Shown one piece after another: positions 21,967-34,646 of a stretch of DNA of 64,000 nt. Numbering within the stretch: position 1 is the stretch's first letter; the number at the start of each line of letters is the position of its first letter. The stretch is taken from contig JAOANR010000003.1 in the NCBI GenBank assembly GCA_030278955.1, positions 35,172,054 to 35,236,053 on the forward strand. The letters are read 5' to 3'. The notes below the pieces were generated by a model. The model searched no databases and was not told where the DNA came from. It worked only from the letters and a program-made list of their open reading frames with translations. This DNA comes from Hygrophila difformis (lineage: Eukaryota > Streptophyta > Magnoliopsida > Lamiales > Acanthaceae). Position numbers and translations under genes: made by a program.

Positions 21967-23505
21967 ATAGGGACAATCCAAGATGTCTACTATGTCCCAG
22001 ACCTCAAAAACAACATCTTGAGTCTTGGCCAGCTCGCAGAGAAAGGTTACACAACCTTTCTAAAAGATCAGTTGCTGCACCTGAAAGACAAGCAAGGACG
22101 TCTGATAGCTCGAGTCGAAATGGAGAGAAATCGGATGTACAAGTTGAACCTGAGAAGCTTGCAAGGGAAATGCTTACAAGTCAAAGAAGTAGATAAAGCG
22201 TCGCTATGGCATCATCGCTTTGGCCACTTACATTATGATGGCCTGAAAAAGCTAATAAAGATGAAGATGGTGAAAGAACTGCCTAGCATGGATTTTGGAG
22301 GAGAATTCTGTGAAAATTGTGTACTCGGGAAGCAAACAAGAGCCTCATTTCAGAAGAAGGCCGAATATGAAGCAAAGCATCCACTTGAGCTGATCCACAC
22401 CGACATATGTGTACCAATTACTCCCGAATCTTTCAGCGGAAAGAGATACTTCATCTCTTTCATCGATGATTTCTCCCGAAGGACGTGGGTCTATTTGCTG
22501 AAGGAAAAATCCGAGGCATTCAAGGTGTTCAAAATATTCAAGGCGAGTGTTGAAAAAGAAACTGGCAGATCCATCAAAGCAATTCGATCTGATAGAGGAG
22601 GCGAATACACCTCGACAGCCTTCCGAGAGTACTGTGAACGAGAAGGCATAAGAAGATTTCTAACAGCACCATACTCGCCCCAACAAAATGGAGTAGCTGA
22701 AAGGAAGAATAGGACCATCCTAGATATGGTTCGGTCGATGCTGAAAAGCAAGAAGATGCCCAAAGAGTTCTGGGCAGAAGCTGTGATGTGCGCCGTCTAC
22801 ATACAGAATCGGTGCCCGCACATGAAGCTGAAAAATCGAACACCACTGGAAGCATGGACTGGTAAGAAGCCTACCGTCTTTCATCTAAAGATATTCGGTA
22901 GTGTAGCCTATGCACATGTACCAGATCCGCGAAGGATGAAGCTGGATGATAAAAGCAAAGCATATGTTTTTATCGGATATGACGGACTCACAAAAGGGTA
23001 TAAGCTGTATGACCCGATAAGCAAGAAGGTGATAGTCAGTTGAGATGTGCGAGTGAATGAAGCAAGTGAATGGGACTGGAATAACTCAAAGGAAGTTACA
23101 AACGAAGTCGGAGAATTGTCAGCCGTTGTTCCGACAGTTCTATCAACAGATCCTGAAATTGTTGAAGAAGAAGATGAAGAAGATGAGCCACGACAACCCC
23201 GAATGAGAAGTCTCCAAGATTTGTACGACTCTACAGAGGTACATCTTGTATGTTTGTTGGCAGATTCTGAAAATATCAAATATGAAGATGCCGTACTAGA
23301 TGAAAAATGGAAAGCAGCCATGAATGAGGAAATTGAAGCAATCGAACGCAACAACACATGGGAGCTCACTGAATTGCCCAAAGGAAGTCAGGCCATTGGA
23401 GTGAAATGGGTTTATAAGAAAACGATGAATGCACAAGGGGAGATTGAACGATACAAAGCTCGGCTTGTTGCAAAAGGATACAAGCAAAAGGAAGGAATCG
23501 ATTAG
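21967..23505 (+). pseudogene. pol: copia integrase and start of RT, with nonsense codon
   Basis: Begins with GTIQDVYYVPDLKNNILSLG (GAG-pre-integrase). The zinc-binding region follows: LWHHRFGHLHYDGLKKL, then CENCVLGKQTRASF. The catalytic core has D (LIHTDICVPI), D (AIRSDRGGEYTSTAF) and E (QQNGVAERKNRTILDM). A TGA at 23041-23043 sits in the KKVIVS-DVRVNEA region, where Arg is usual. Coding then continues in the same frame through an acidic linker into RT (GVKWVYKKTMNAQGEIERYK). It ends at TAG (23503-23505) in the KEGID-DEVFAPV motif, where Tyr is usual; both are single-base nonsense changes. Confidence 0.9.
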
Positions 23506-24804
23506 GATGAAGTCTTTGCCCCTGTCGCAAGAATGGAGACAATCCGGCTACTCATTTCTCAAGCTGCTCAGTACAAATGGCCAATATTCCAAATGGATGT
23601 CAAGACAGCGTTCTTGAATGGTGTACTCGAAGAAGAAGTCTACATTGAGCAACCATCAGGTTATCTAAAACTTGGAGGAGAAACAAAGGTGTTGAAATTG
23701 AAGAAGGCGCTTTACGGGCTAAAGCAAGCACCGCGAGCATGGAATACTCGCATTGATGCATATTTCAAAGAGAATGGGTTTGAGCAATGTCCCTACGAGC
23801 ATGCCCTCTACATCAAGAAAAATGGAGGTAACATTTTATTTGTTGCTCTTTATGTTGATGACCTCATTTTCATGGGTAACAGTGATGAGATGATAGAAGA
23901 CTTCAAAAGAAGAATGAAACAAGAGTTTGAGATGACTGACTTAGGCTTGATGAAGTTCTTCCTTAGCTTGGAAGTTAAACAAACAGAAAGAGGCATCTTT
24001 GTATCACAGGAGACATATGCGAAGAAGATCTTGAAAGACTTCAAGATGGAGAAATGCAACCCTGTATCAACACCCATGGAACCTGGAGCAAAACTTTCAA
24101 AGTTTGATGAAGGAGAACAAGTTGATCCAGGAAGGTACAGAAGCTTGGTTGGAAGCCTTCGCTACCTCACATGCACAAGGCCAGATATTGCACTAAGTGT
24201 TGGCTTTGTGAGTCGGTTCATGGAGAACCCAACTTACTCACACTGGAAGGCGTTAAAGAGAATCCTCAGGTACATTCAAGGAACAGCGTCACATGGATTG
24301 TTCTACTCGAGGACAGAAGATTACAAGCTGATTGGATACTCTGACAGTGATTGGTGTGGAGATATTGATGATCGAAAAAGTACTGCAGGGTACGTTTTTT
24401 TATGGGAAATACTGCTTTTACTTGGCTTTCAAATAAGCAACCGATTGTGACACTCTCAACATGTGAAGCCGAATATGTAGCAGCATCCTGGTGTGTATGT
24501 CATGCTGTATGGCTCAGAAATCTATTGAGCAAGATGGAGATGAAGCAGTCAAGCGGAATAGTGATTCACATAGACAACAAATCCGCAATTGAATTGGCGA
24601 AGAATCCAGTGAATCATGAAAGAAGCAAACACATTGACGTTCGTTTCCACTTTATTCGAGATCATGTGAAAAATGGAAATGTGGAACTAATGCATGTGGC
24701 AAGCCAAGAACAAGTGGCAGACATATTTACAAAGCCATTGCCGAAGCTACTGCTGGACAAGTTCAAGAAGATGATAGGGATGATAGATGGCAGAAGCATT
24801 TGAA
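23506..24804 (+). pseudogene. pol: copia RT and RNase H, frameshifted
   Basis: RT core: FAPVARMETIRLLISQAAQ, FQMDVKTAFLNGVLEEEVY, LKKALYGLKQAPRAW and LFVALYVDDLIFMGNSDEM, with the YVDD catalytic site present. RNase H: GYSDSDWCGDIDDRKSTAGY, STCEAEYVAAS, HIDNKSAIELAKNPV and VADIFTKPL. A one-base loss in a T-run near 24396-24402 (seven T where the motif needs eight) shifts the frame inside RNase H. The downstream part is open to TGA at 24801-24803. Confidence 0.9.
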
Positions 24805-24806
24805 GT

Positions 24807-24820
24807 TTACGGGGGAGTTT
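24807..24820 (+). other. Polypurine tract of the copia element
   Basis: TTACGGGGGAGTTT immediately precedes the LTR start TGTTGAAAAACG. It lies a few bases after the RNase H stop, the usual copia arrangement. Confidence 0.8.
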
Positions 24821-25124
24821 TGTTGAAAAACGACATAAACATCAAATGCCTTAAAAGTAACAGGAATCGCCGAAGTCCAAGAAGGAGGCTCATCTACCTC
24901 ACCGAAAAGATTGAAGCCACAATAAGAACAGTATTAGCATGTGTTCATTGTCTGTTGTTTATTTTCGATTCTATAAATAGGTACTTCCATTGTTGTAAAA
25001 CTCAGAGCGAAGTAAAGCGAGAAATATAAAGAAAGCTTTAGCTATACAACTCTCCGCTTTTGGTTATCGTTTTTAGATATCAAAAGTGTAAAGTGTCTTG
25101 TGTGTGTGAGATATCAAATCTACA
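24821..25124 (+). repeat. 3' LTR of the copia element, about 304 bp
   Basis: Starts TGTTGAAAAACGAC. A TATA box, CTATAAATAG, is at 24971-24980. The proposed end is AAATCTACA at 25124; this is tentative because the 5' LTR is not in the window. Confidence 0.72.
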
Positions 25125-25137
25125 GAAATCCTAAAAA

Positions 25138-25377
25138 ATGTTGATAAGGAAACTAAAGGAACATAAAAATTCGTTCACTCAATCTGCAGTTACCAAGTTA
25201 ATACAGGAATTTGCATTTTCTACCTCATTACATTCCCTGGAAAAGAAAGCATGGCTGAATTATGTTGATGCACCACCAGACAAAAGATCATCATTGTCGT
25301 CAATGCAATACATGTTTTCATCAAAATTAATAGGTTTCCATGGGGCTCTTATACTGAGAATTGATCCGGATAAGTAG
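25138..25377 (+). other. Unidentified 79-codon open frame
   Basis: Between the copia LTR and the Helitron start. The product has coding-like composition (KLKEHKNSFTQSAVTKLIQE and later SSKLIGFHGALILRIDPDK) but matches no family that I recognise. It may be an exon remnant of the sequence into which copia inserted, or chance. There is no flanking evidence for expression. Confidence 0.25.
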
Positions 25378-25476
25378 TTAAGATTCTGTATCAAAAAAAT
25401 TACAAAAGATAAGCAAATCAATTTCCAATATAACATTAGGGATATCCAAAAATAATTAAAAAAAAATATATATATA

Positions 25477-28400
25477 TCTAATATATATATATGGCATGAC
25501 AAGTTACTATTCAATGAATAGTATTTTTCTAGCCTCATTCTGAACCTGACTCCCTTGCCAACTTATTAATCAACCGACCCTCAGTCCGGACCTGTGGCCA
25601 CCAAACCTAATTCCAAATCTCACTTGCTGCGTATGTCGATCTCTCCCTCTTTCTTTCTGTTGTTTTCTCCAGCTCCACTTACGTCTTCCTCACACCCCCA
25701 CCTCTTCTTCGCGAGGCGCCCCTTGGTGCAGCCCGACAGTCGCCGCTGCTATTGCTTGGAAAGGACATCGTTGAGTTTGCCCTCTTCTCTACGTTCTACC
25801 TCCTTCCGTACCCGCAGTTAGCCTGCCTCGCCGATTCGCCTCCGCTTTTGCGTCCAGATTTGCCCTTCAACGCAAACAGCCGCCCTGACTGTCGCCTCTC
25901 ACTACCGGGAATTTGACCTAGAAAAACCCACTGGCGTTGCCTTCTCTGTAGGCGGCAGATCGCAACCGCTTTCGTCGGTGCGCAGCACCCCAGACTGACG
26001 TTGGGCCTGGAACCACCAAGCCACGACAGATCCCCCCTTCGCGAGCTACCGATAGGGTCTTCCCATTGTCCGTCGATAGCACCGCCTCCGCCTCCGTCGC
26101 GCTGTATCCATCTCTGTTCTCACCATCTTCGAAGGAGAAGCACACCGGACCACCCTCTAAACCTGGTGACAGCAATAATTTGCACAAATCGGTAAACTCT
26201 TATAACGATGGAACTCATTTTGTCCCTCTGGGTAACACCGATAAGTTGTAACTCATAGCCGTTTGAGTTCGCACTAATGGATTAATTTTTCAACCCAATA
26301 AAATGAAAATGCAGCTGGGGAAATTCCTTTTTATTGTGTGTGTGCTTTGTTTTTATAGTTTATACATATAGATATATTTATAAACTCTGACCAATTCTTT
26401 ATTGTATCAGACAAATAACCATTGCAGTAACCAAATTCTCTTGTGTATTGATTATCATTGTTTGTTAATGCACCTTTGTTTTTGTTTTATGACTTGACTG
26501 TAATCGTTCTGGTAAATGTGATTATGTTGCAGTTCTAGCGAAGGTGAGATGTTTGAATTGTGAAGTGGGATTCTGTTATTGTTGTTTAGATTACTCATTT
26601 GTTGATTATTGTTTAGATAACTCTTTGTTTAATGAGGGTATTGCTGGAGGGCTTGATGAGGAGGATGATGATCCTGGAGATGATTGCATTGAATTCGAGG
26701 TTGAGGTCATTGACAAACTCTAGAGAGTTTGCGATGAAGGGGATTATATTCATTGTCAACCTTACAATATATTGTTCTGTGTATGCTTGAGTGACAAGGA
26801 TGCAATGGCTTAGGTTTGGCACTGGAGACTAGGGCTAGGAAGGATGCTAAGGCCTTAGTACAAATTGTGTTTGGCTCAATGCAAAGCTGAACCATGAACA
26901 ACCACTTGGAGCATGTTAGATGCATGGGCAACTTGTGGAGTCATTGTGTTAGTGTTTGTACTCTCATGTGTGGTTTGTAATTGCTAGATTTCATTGATAT
27001 TGTCTTTTCAGGTGTATTATTCTATATTTTAGGGATTGTGGATTAAATTCTGTTTGTTCTTTGTGATTAGATTCCAATAGAGAAGTATTTGAAATTGACA
27101 TGGGAAGTAGGGACACTAGGAAAGTATGATGTAATAGAAAATAGATTCTAACAATGCTAGGTCTCTTCATTTCTGTATTTAATTGTTGAATCTATTTGCT
27201 TTCATGTTTTTTTCCTTCCCTTTTTTTGTATATTGCTTTATGCCGTGAAAAATTCGGAGCCTAATGCATCCATTTGTATTTATGTTTGCTTGGTTGCTGC
27301 TTCGTTTGATTTTTACAGTGGGCTATTGTTGATAATATTGTCTCATGTGATTTTTCTTCCTAAAAGATTCATCACAAATTTATTCCGTGTTACAGAATTT
27401 ATCTTCTCTAACAAGCAAACATAAGCTATATTGGATATAAACCTAAGGAAACTTACTTCTCTTGAGGTATTTCATCCTTTAATATCAATGCATGCTTCAC
27501 ATTTTTCAGTGTTTCCTTCTTACAGTGAAGATGTTGTCTTTCTTTATCTCAGGAAATAAAGTTCATTGGTGAAGGAAAATCTCTTTGACAATAAATTCCC
27601 AACTTACATGAGCTTCTTTCCAGAAAACAAATAATTCTTGACACTATATTCTTATGCAACTTCAATAGCATCACAATCAATTGAAAATGATCAATTACAA
27701 GTGGTGAAATTACATTTTCGTGGTGCAATTACTTGAATTTCGAAGATATCCTGTCAAACTTAATTGGTCTTTGACAAATACTACAATTTATGTGTTGATT
27801 GTTCAATTTGGCTTTTGGAAAATAAACTGAATCTCATTTTAGTTAAGTTGATAATTACTCGAATCAAGAGTTTTTATTCTCCCTCTCTCACTCATTTCTC
27901 TATTCTTTGTTTTTTCTTCCTCTTCTACAAAAGAACCTTATCGTTAAACTTGAAGGTTTGCTCATACATATCTCTCTCTGCATTCTTTATTTGTATCTTT
28001 GTGTAAAGCTCTTTGGTTTTATCTCTACTAATGTGGTTTGCTCGGTGCTCACTAACTTGTTGAAATGAAATTATTTGATTCTTGCTCTGTGATTAGCGGC
28101 AAGAAATTTGGATTCTATCCTATTGTTGCATTTAATATTTTTTCTTATATTTTATTTCGAATTTACAGTTTGGTGGTTTAGGGTCATAGAGAGGGAGGTC
28201 TGTCTCTAAGACGCCACTGCCACATGCTTATGTTTCTCACGTCATACGGCTCTTAGTTTGACTCTTTACACTGGTCCCTCTCGCCTGCCCCTTTTCAATT
28301 TGTCATATCCTGAAACCAGATCGTTTCTTAGGTATGTTGATTATTTTGTATTCTTCGTTGTATTCTGGTTTCTGAATTCTATTATTTGTCATTTTTCTGA

Positions 28401-29561
28401 ATGTAACTTGTACTGCATTTCCAAATTGAATCCATACCCCATGAACATGATATATGTTCTCGTAAGATGTCCAAATAGTTGGCCCTTGCACACAAAATTA
28501 AAACTTCGGAATGTGATATAATAAAATTTTCTACTCTGCTCAGAAGATTGTGTTACACGGTTATTAAGTCTGATCTTATGGATAATTTTATAATTTCATA
28601 TTTTGCATATAATTTCAAATCTTTTGAAGGTTGACCTACAAAAGTTGTTGGGGTTCATTTTGGGAGTTTGTGTTCTCTGCTTTGCGTAGTTGTGTACAAC
28701 TATGTGGTTGTGCCTTTAGTTTTAAGACCTTTCTTCTCTTTCAATTCCAATTTTGTTAGGTTTCACTGTGAGATTTGTGGTACGTGATGGTGATGCTTTT
28801 GCTTGAAGCTTTTTTTTTTAAATAATGTTTTGCGCTTTAGATGTGTATTTTGCGGTTAAGTCTTTTAAGTTCTTTTCTGGATTGAATTGGCTTTCATGTT
28901 CTATTTTGGTTTGCGCATATCACTTTTAGTTTCACAGTAATAATCTTTTTCTATAATTTTCAGTAATTTACCGTAGACATCAATCCCTCATTCTTGTCTA
29001 TTTTAGGTTTTACTAATTGCCAAACTTTTCTATATTTCTTTCTTATCCCTCGGGTTTTTTTTTCTTTCTTTATTTTTAAAATTATTGTTTTTCTTTGTTG
29101 GATGTAGCCGCTCTTCAACAATAGTGGGGGAAGCTCAGTTCAGGATTCCTCAATCAAAAACTGAAGCGAAGGTAATGGACATATGTTATATGTTACAATT
29201 AACAGTAAAACTTATTCACTTTCTGCAATATACCTTGATGCCTAACCCGGACTACAATCCTAGGTAAAGTTCATATAAAAAAACGGAATCTGCAACTCAG
29301 ATCCGTCCTCATAGCTACCTCTTCCATTAAGTTGTGGTGCAACAGATTCATTGTTCTTCACAATTCTTCGAAGAGTTTGACGAACGACACCATGTGCAAA
29401 AGAGAACCAGTTTTCCCTACTAATAATACAAACTTCAATCGAACCTATTTCGAGTAAAATTTGCACACTTTCACCCCAAGTCATTTTCAATTCAACTTTA
29501 CAAATCAATTCTAAAATCCATTCGTCGGCCCGTGCGCTGCGCGCGGCCGGACGGTTTCTAG
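25477..29561 (+). mobile_element. Putative non-autonomous Helitron
   Basis: The 3' end is canonical: hairpin CCGTGCG CTG CGCGCGG (29530-29546), 11 bases, CTAG (29558-29561), then T. The proposed 5' end is TC at 25477, preceded by A (A|TCTAATATATATATATGG), which fits Helitron insertion between A and T. It encodes no Rep/helicase. A possible captured exon lies at about 29108-29172 (acceptor GATGTAG, donor AAGGTAATG, frame with RSSTIVGEAQFRIPQSKTEA). An acidic stretch is at about 26629-26722. Neither is identified. The 5' end is less sure than the 3' end. Confidence 0.55.
25830..29080. other. Helitron interior without identifiable genes
   Basis: T-rich plus strand with exon/intron-like texture. 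Short frames (for example 25594-25821, 25918-26187) do not begin with ATG or have no recognisable domain. I see no gene that I can name. Confidence 0.5.
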
Positions 29562-29583
29562 TATATATATATATATATATATA
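29562..29583. repeat. (TA)n tract between two Helitron ends
   Basis: About eleven TA repeats separate the plus-strand Helitron end at 29561 from the minus-strand end at 29584. Helitrons insert at A|T, so such tracts are preferred targets. Confidence 0.85.
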
Positions 29584-29866
29584 CTAGGAAATTCTCGTTG
29601 TGCGATGCACAACATATTTTGGATATACAACTGCCCGTGGAAAAAGAGAAAATATTTTTAGATGAATGTTTATATTTTCCTTATATTATCGGTACTATGT
29701 CCTATGAATATCAATATCCTTTGAAAGAGGCTTAGTTGTTAGTTAATGTTAAAAGAGTAGGACTGTTACAGTTCACAATATGGGGATGGATATTCTTTTC
29801 ATTCACATGAGACTGTTTGTTTTTTTATAAGAAACAAACATGATAAGACAAAATAAATGAATTGGC

Positions 29867-29895
29867 CTAGTTAGCGAAGCTGTGCGATGCACAGC
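29867..29895 (-). other. Second Helitron-like 3' terminus
   Basis: Minus-strand hairpin GCTGTGC ATC GCACAGC (29895-29879) is followed after 8 bases by CTAG (29870-29867). The upstream TACAACTGCCC motif is shared with the terminus at 29584. The base after CTAG is G rather than T. It looks like a paralogous or duplicated end about 283 bp from the first. Confidence 0.5.
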
Positions 29896-32800
29896 GTATA
29901 TCGCACAGCGTATTTAGGGTGTACAACTGCCCATGGAGGGAAAAAATAATTGTAGGTAAGTATACGTGATTTTTTTTTATATAATGCTTATTATATTCAA
30001 AGAAGTTTAGTTATATTTAATTTATAATGCAACTATACAAGACAAAATCAAACAATATAAAATTTATTTAGAGCTAAAATTTCCTAACACAGAAAGAAAT
30101 GCGAAATACATGGATTTAATAACAATGGAGAGGCAGGTCAAGAAGGAGAATGGTGGAATACAAGTACATATCTCAATTAGAAAAGATGGAGAACATTCTG
30201 TGGCCTGGAAAACATTTTAAATGATGGAGAAGTAAAAAATATTGGAGGCAACATTGAAGATGTGAATCTCTTTACCAGATGATTGATGATGCTGAAGGCG
30301 TAGAAAATTGATTGTTGTACCGCAACAAATAATTTTAGTACAGTTACAAACAGAAGAGGTGTGTGTAAGGGGGGAAAATATCCTAAGAATTATGGTTTAA
30401 GCTATATGTGTGAGTAATCTCAACTAACTGGCGTGTTGAGAAGCTATCAGGATAAATATCCACTTTTAATCCTATGCACAGAGTGCGCATCAAAAAGCAT
30501 CCGCTAACAAAGAACAATGGTCTATTAGCATCACAGGTAGTTAAAATTGTATAATGCTTTGTTAACACTGTCCAATAGAAAATAAAGAATTAAGCACGAC
30601 CCCTTATTATGCTTAACGAGAGGCAGGAGGATTGGCCGGGACCAAAAAAAAAAGAAAAAAAAAAGTCAAGAGTTTTTTTATTATATTCTATATAAGTTTA
30701 GAATTAGTGGTTAAGCGTACGTCACTAAGCATAGATTGTAGTCCTTTTACGAATACGGGAGCTGTGAAAGTGGAGCAGATGAAAGAGTACAAAAAAAAAA
30801 GTGACTGCCAATCTACATTGATGTACCGGTAAAACAAAATTATTATCAATTCAAGAAGCAAAAACTTTGATGCCTCATACAGACTACACTATTTAAGAAA
30901 AGAAGAGAGCATGGTTTGATATGATAAGAGGGGTAACAAGAGTACGAGAATTTATAGAAACGACGAAGGCATCACAAGAACAATGCCAGAATCTATACAA
31001 TCTAAACATATCCAAGTTGAATGCAGGTCTTTTTGTTGGGGTTTCTTGCTGGGCACCCGGGAAGGGGCTTCTGATGAGCACCAAATTCCATAGTGAAGCA
31101 ATCCGATGTTTCCGTAACAAGAAACACTCAGGTATATTTATATCTAGAGTCATATTCTGTCTATCTGAAATCAGACTGGATTTGATTCTTGAGAAGCTTG
31201 AGCAGCAGCTTTAGCACGCCAAGAGCATATTCTCACACGTTTTTATACAACATTAACTTCTTAAATCGACAGTCTTGGCATCATTATTTATTACAAGCCA
31301 TCATCAGAAAACCTACAAACGATACATATAATATCTCCAATGAAATAGTCCTAAGATCACCTATAGCACAAACATCTTGATAGGCAAAAAGAATATCAAA
31401 AGCTATATCCTTATAACATCAAAGAGAAAAAAGAGGGGAAACTGGATATAAACTTCACATAAAATGTTGACTGTGCTCTCCAAATTCTCGTGAGGAAGGA
31501 GAACATGAAGATACCATGACAGAACCTCACCAAAAATTGGGGTTTAGGGCAGTTCATCCCTAGCTTGCTCCAGTTTGGATTTTTAAAAAAAAGTCCGACA
31601 TTAGGTGGAAATTTACAGTGTTTGCAGCTAAAATGTCACTCACCTTTTATATAATGATGTCATCTTATAAACTACAGAGTAGAAGTATAGAAGCATCCCC
31701 TCCCCTGGGCTTGTTGGCTGGCCGGACAACAATTGAGTATTCAATAAGCTCTATTCACTAAGCAAGGAAGAGAATAAAAAAATAACAAAAAAAACCAATC
31801 AACCTATCTTCATTTAAGCATGAACTATGGATGCACAATGGAAAAATTGTTTTGAGAAGTCATGAGTCAATATTGTTAACCTTAAGCCTATTGTTAAACT
31901 TATCAACTTCGTAGGTTAAGTGGATTAAGTAAATTTCATAAATCACTAATTGAGTTGATGAATTCCATGACGAAAACATTGTTGCTCTAGCCTTGTCTTA
32001 ATGGTTAATGGGTGAATCCTCATTTTCTACTTGTCTCACCAATTCGAGCACGCGGTACAAAACATTTGATAACTCAAGGAACTAAAAATGTACTTTCTAC
32101 TTGTCTGACTAATTACACCATGCTGCATACAACTTTTTTGTGTGAATAGAAGGGATTTCTTAAGCCTTTTCAAATATTTGATAACTAAAGGAATTAAAAA
32201 TGCTAAAGAAAACTGTAATTCTTCCTTATACCGGCGGGCAGGGACAGATAGAAACATGGGTTTAGGTCCTTTAAGAACGTGCTCTTAAGTGACCCAATTT
32301 TCACACTTCAAATTTTATCACACACATAGATTGCAACAAAAATCAAGCGGAAGAAACAAGACCATGAACAATAAAAGTAGTGAACATGTATATGCATGTA
32401 ATAATAACTAACTCATCTCACGACATTGTGCAAAACATGGAGAATCAAGGCAACAAGCACAAATTCGAGAGCCGCATAAGTCCATATATATTCTCTCATT
32501 GCTGCATCAGAAAGAATTTCTTTCAAGCTCAAATTATCCGAATGTGTGCCACGTTTGATTTACACGAGTACTTTAATACATACCTAGAATGACAGCAAAC
32601 ATGGATGCCATAAGACCCAGCGTGAAAGAAAAAGGAGCAACAATTATAAGTGCATTAGTTTTCATATCCTGAACCTGGAACCAGAAACCAACAAAAAATA
32701 TTGGCATTCTTAACAAAAATGCAATGGATGAATTGTTCTTGTTTCCTCTACACCATCACCATATATGTGAAACACATGAGAACAATAGAAAACATATTAC

Positions 32801-33776
32801 TGCCTACTATCTTACCAGAAGCTGCGCAAGGAATAAGAAATAGCATATCGTGCTAAAAACAACATAAAAGATCACGCATGCACAAACAATTAGCATAAAC
32901 AGATGCACTAAAGGCCAAATAATTGTTAGTTTTTTATAACCCGAGTACAAAGATCATTTGCTCCAAGTTTAGCTTCAAGAATTTGTCGCTTCAAGAGACA
33001 GTTCACAAGCCAACTTACACGCACTTCCTTTTGTTATCTACAATGGTGGGAGCAAAACTACATTGAATGCATCGACAAATCATTGAATCACCCATTCAAT
33101 TGCAAAGCTAAATGAACATAGAATTGAGATTGAGACCAGAAGAAATATGCGTTTACTATACCAAAAACACAATGCTGAAAGTCCCCTAAATTCCCCAAAT
33201 CCCAGCTGACCAAGCTCAAAAGAAAATTCTTGAGTCCAGGATTTGGCGGAACATCACAAGAAACACAGAGCTGCACAGCAAAGAAAAAAAAGATCCCAGC
33301 TGAGATGGAATGATTCCGAGCTTGTTGGGAAAACTTTATGAAACTAGGAAGCTCAACAACAGGATCCATAACTGCTACCAAGAAATTTTACAGACAATTG
33401 GAGGAGCTTCAGTTCAATTGATAACCTTGAAAATTGATTTAAAAAAAAAATAATCGCCATATAAGAAATTGAAATAAAGGCCATTAATTGATCACTCTGT
33501 GAAAATCAGTGTTCAATTGAAATTGCCTTTGGGGTCAAAGGCGAGGCCCTTACCATTTCCAAACATTTTTCTAAGACTCTTTTCTTGGTATGGGCGTGGT
33601 TGGGCATGGGGCTTGAGTTCCACATCTAGATCAGGATTAACATACAACACCAAAATAACCAACTTACTTCAATATTATACAGACAATTGGAAGAGCTTCC
33701 AAAGTTGCCATTTTGTATGACAGAATCATTTTTAAGACAAGCTTCACATCCTTCAATAAAATCATGGGATACTCAC
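29896..33776. other. Non-coding part of the capturing element
   Basis: AT-rich sequence. An exon-like minus-strand segment near 32680-32600 reads a membrane-type peptide (KTNALIIVAPFSFTLGLMAS). An open frame at 33381-33088 includes MDPVVELPSFIKFSQQARNH. I could not identify either. No other supported gene. Confidence 0.4.
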
Positions 33777-34646
33777 ATAATCAATCCTGAAGTCATACTC
33801 TTCCAGTATCTGATAATTTAGTGCATTAGGTAAGCATCGTTGTTTTACATTCTCAACCTGGGAAATGAGAATTCTCGAGTGCCACGTGAAGATAGGGGAA
33901 AAACAAATTATTTCATGTCGACTGAATAAATTAAAACAACCAATAAATTGGAGACGTGAACATGAAAGGAAAAGAATATGACTGATCCAAGAGTTAAAGG
34001 GTATAAAGTAAAAGCTCCACAAATATTTTTAATCACTGCCACAAAAAACTGAGCTCATTACTCAATAAAATTCGGCAAATATCATCTAATACAGCACATT
34101 TATGCATATTACAACCATAATGACAAGTATGATAATTGCCACGAACCCCCAGATAATATATGGCAAATTTAAAACCAAGTATATCAACTGATTACTGAGG
34201 CATGGTCAATTTCAAAGGAATGAGTTTCTTTTTCTTCAGCTGCAGCTGCCAACTCTGCTTCATTTAGCAACTCCTCATGTGCACCTTCTTTCGGCCACAA
34301 CCTTACCAACTGTAAATCCATCACCTCCGTTTACACCCTGAAAACACAATTCCAAGAAATTCTAGTAGTATCTGTCTAAAATAACGGAAGAGCGCTACAA
34401 TCACACATATTAAAACACTGCAAGGGGCTCAGATGTTATGGCCCACAAAATTCATCAAGTATGTAACTAAGAGGCAATCCTAGCTCGTCCAATGACTTCA
34501 TCATTAAGCAACCTTTTCAACACCTGGAGAGATCCATTGGTATTATATGATATATAGTCCATCAAGCACACCAGAATAGAGAGGACAAATTAACTTGCCT
34601 CTGGAAGTGGAGATTCAACAAGATATTTATTTTCCTTCAAGACAAG
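33777..34646 (-). pseudogene. XPB: XPB/ERCC3 (TFIIH helicase) fragment, downstream exons
   Basis: XPB is the 3'-5' helicase subunit of TFIIH, for promoter opening and nucleotide excision repair. Pieces in order: 34646-34599 continues the exon cut by G2 (ENKYLVESPLPE) and ends before a GC-type donor, GCAAGT. Then 34523-34460 (VLKRLLNDEVIGRARI), running into a stop. Then 34337-34196 (GGDGFTVGK; frameshift; HEELLNEAELAAAAEEKETH and SFEID). Then 33857-33777 (VENVKQRCLPNALNY, LEEYDFRIDY) before GTGAGT. The frameshift and stop show it is a dead fragment. The helicase motor domains that should follow are not seen. Family assignment rests on strong recognisable motifs. Confidence 0.85.
34642..34646. 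other. Left target duplication of G2 (ACAAG)
   Basis: ACAAG directly precedes the LTR at 34647 and is repeated at 46141-46145 after the other LTR. Removing one copy and G2 restores the XPB frame across the junction. Confidence 0.95.

Larger units (their letters stand above)
21967..25124 (+). mobile_element. Ty1/copia element, 5' part removed by the Athila insertion
   Basis: Order GAG-pre-integrase, integrase, RT, RNase H is diagnostic for Ty1/copia. It resembles the TNT1/Tork group by eye. The sequence begins mid-gene directly at the Athila LTR edge, so the missing gag and 5' LTR should lie on the other side of the Athila element, outside the window. It ends with a purine tract and a short LTR. 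Two nonsense codons and one frameshift show it is inactive. Confidence 0.92.

Noticed and set aside
23047..23505. Separate small gene between copia integrase and RT
   Set aside because: It is the same frame as the flanking copia pol, bounded by two single-base nonsense codons.
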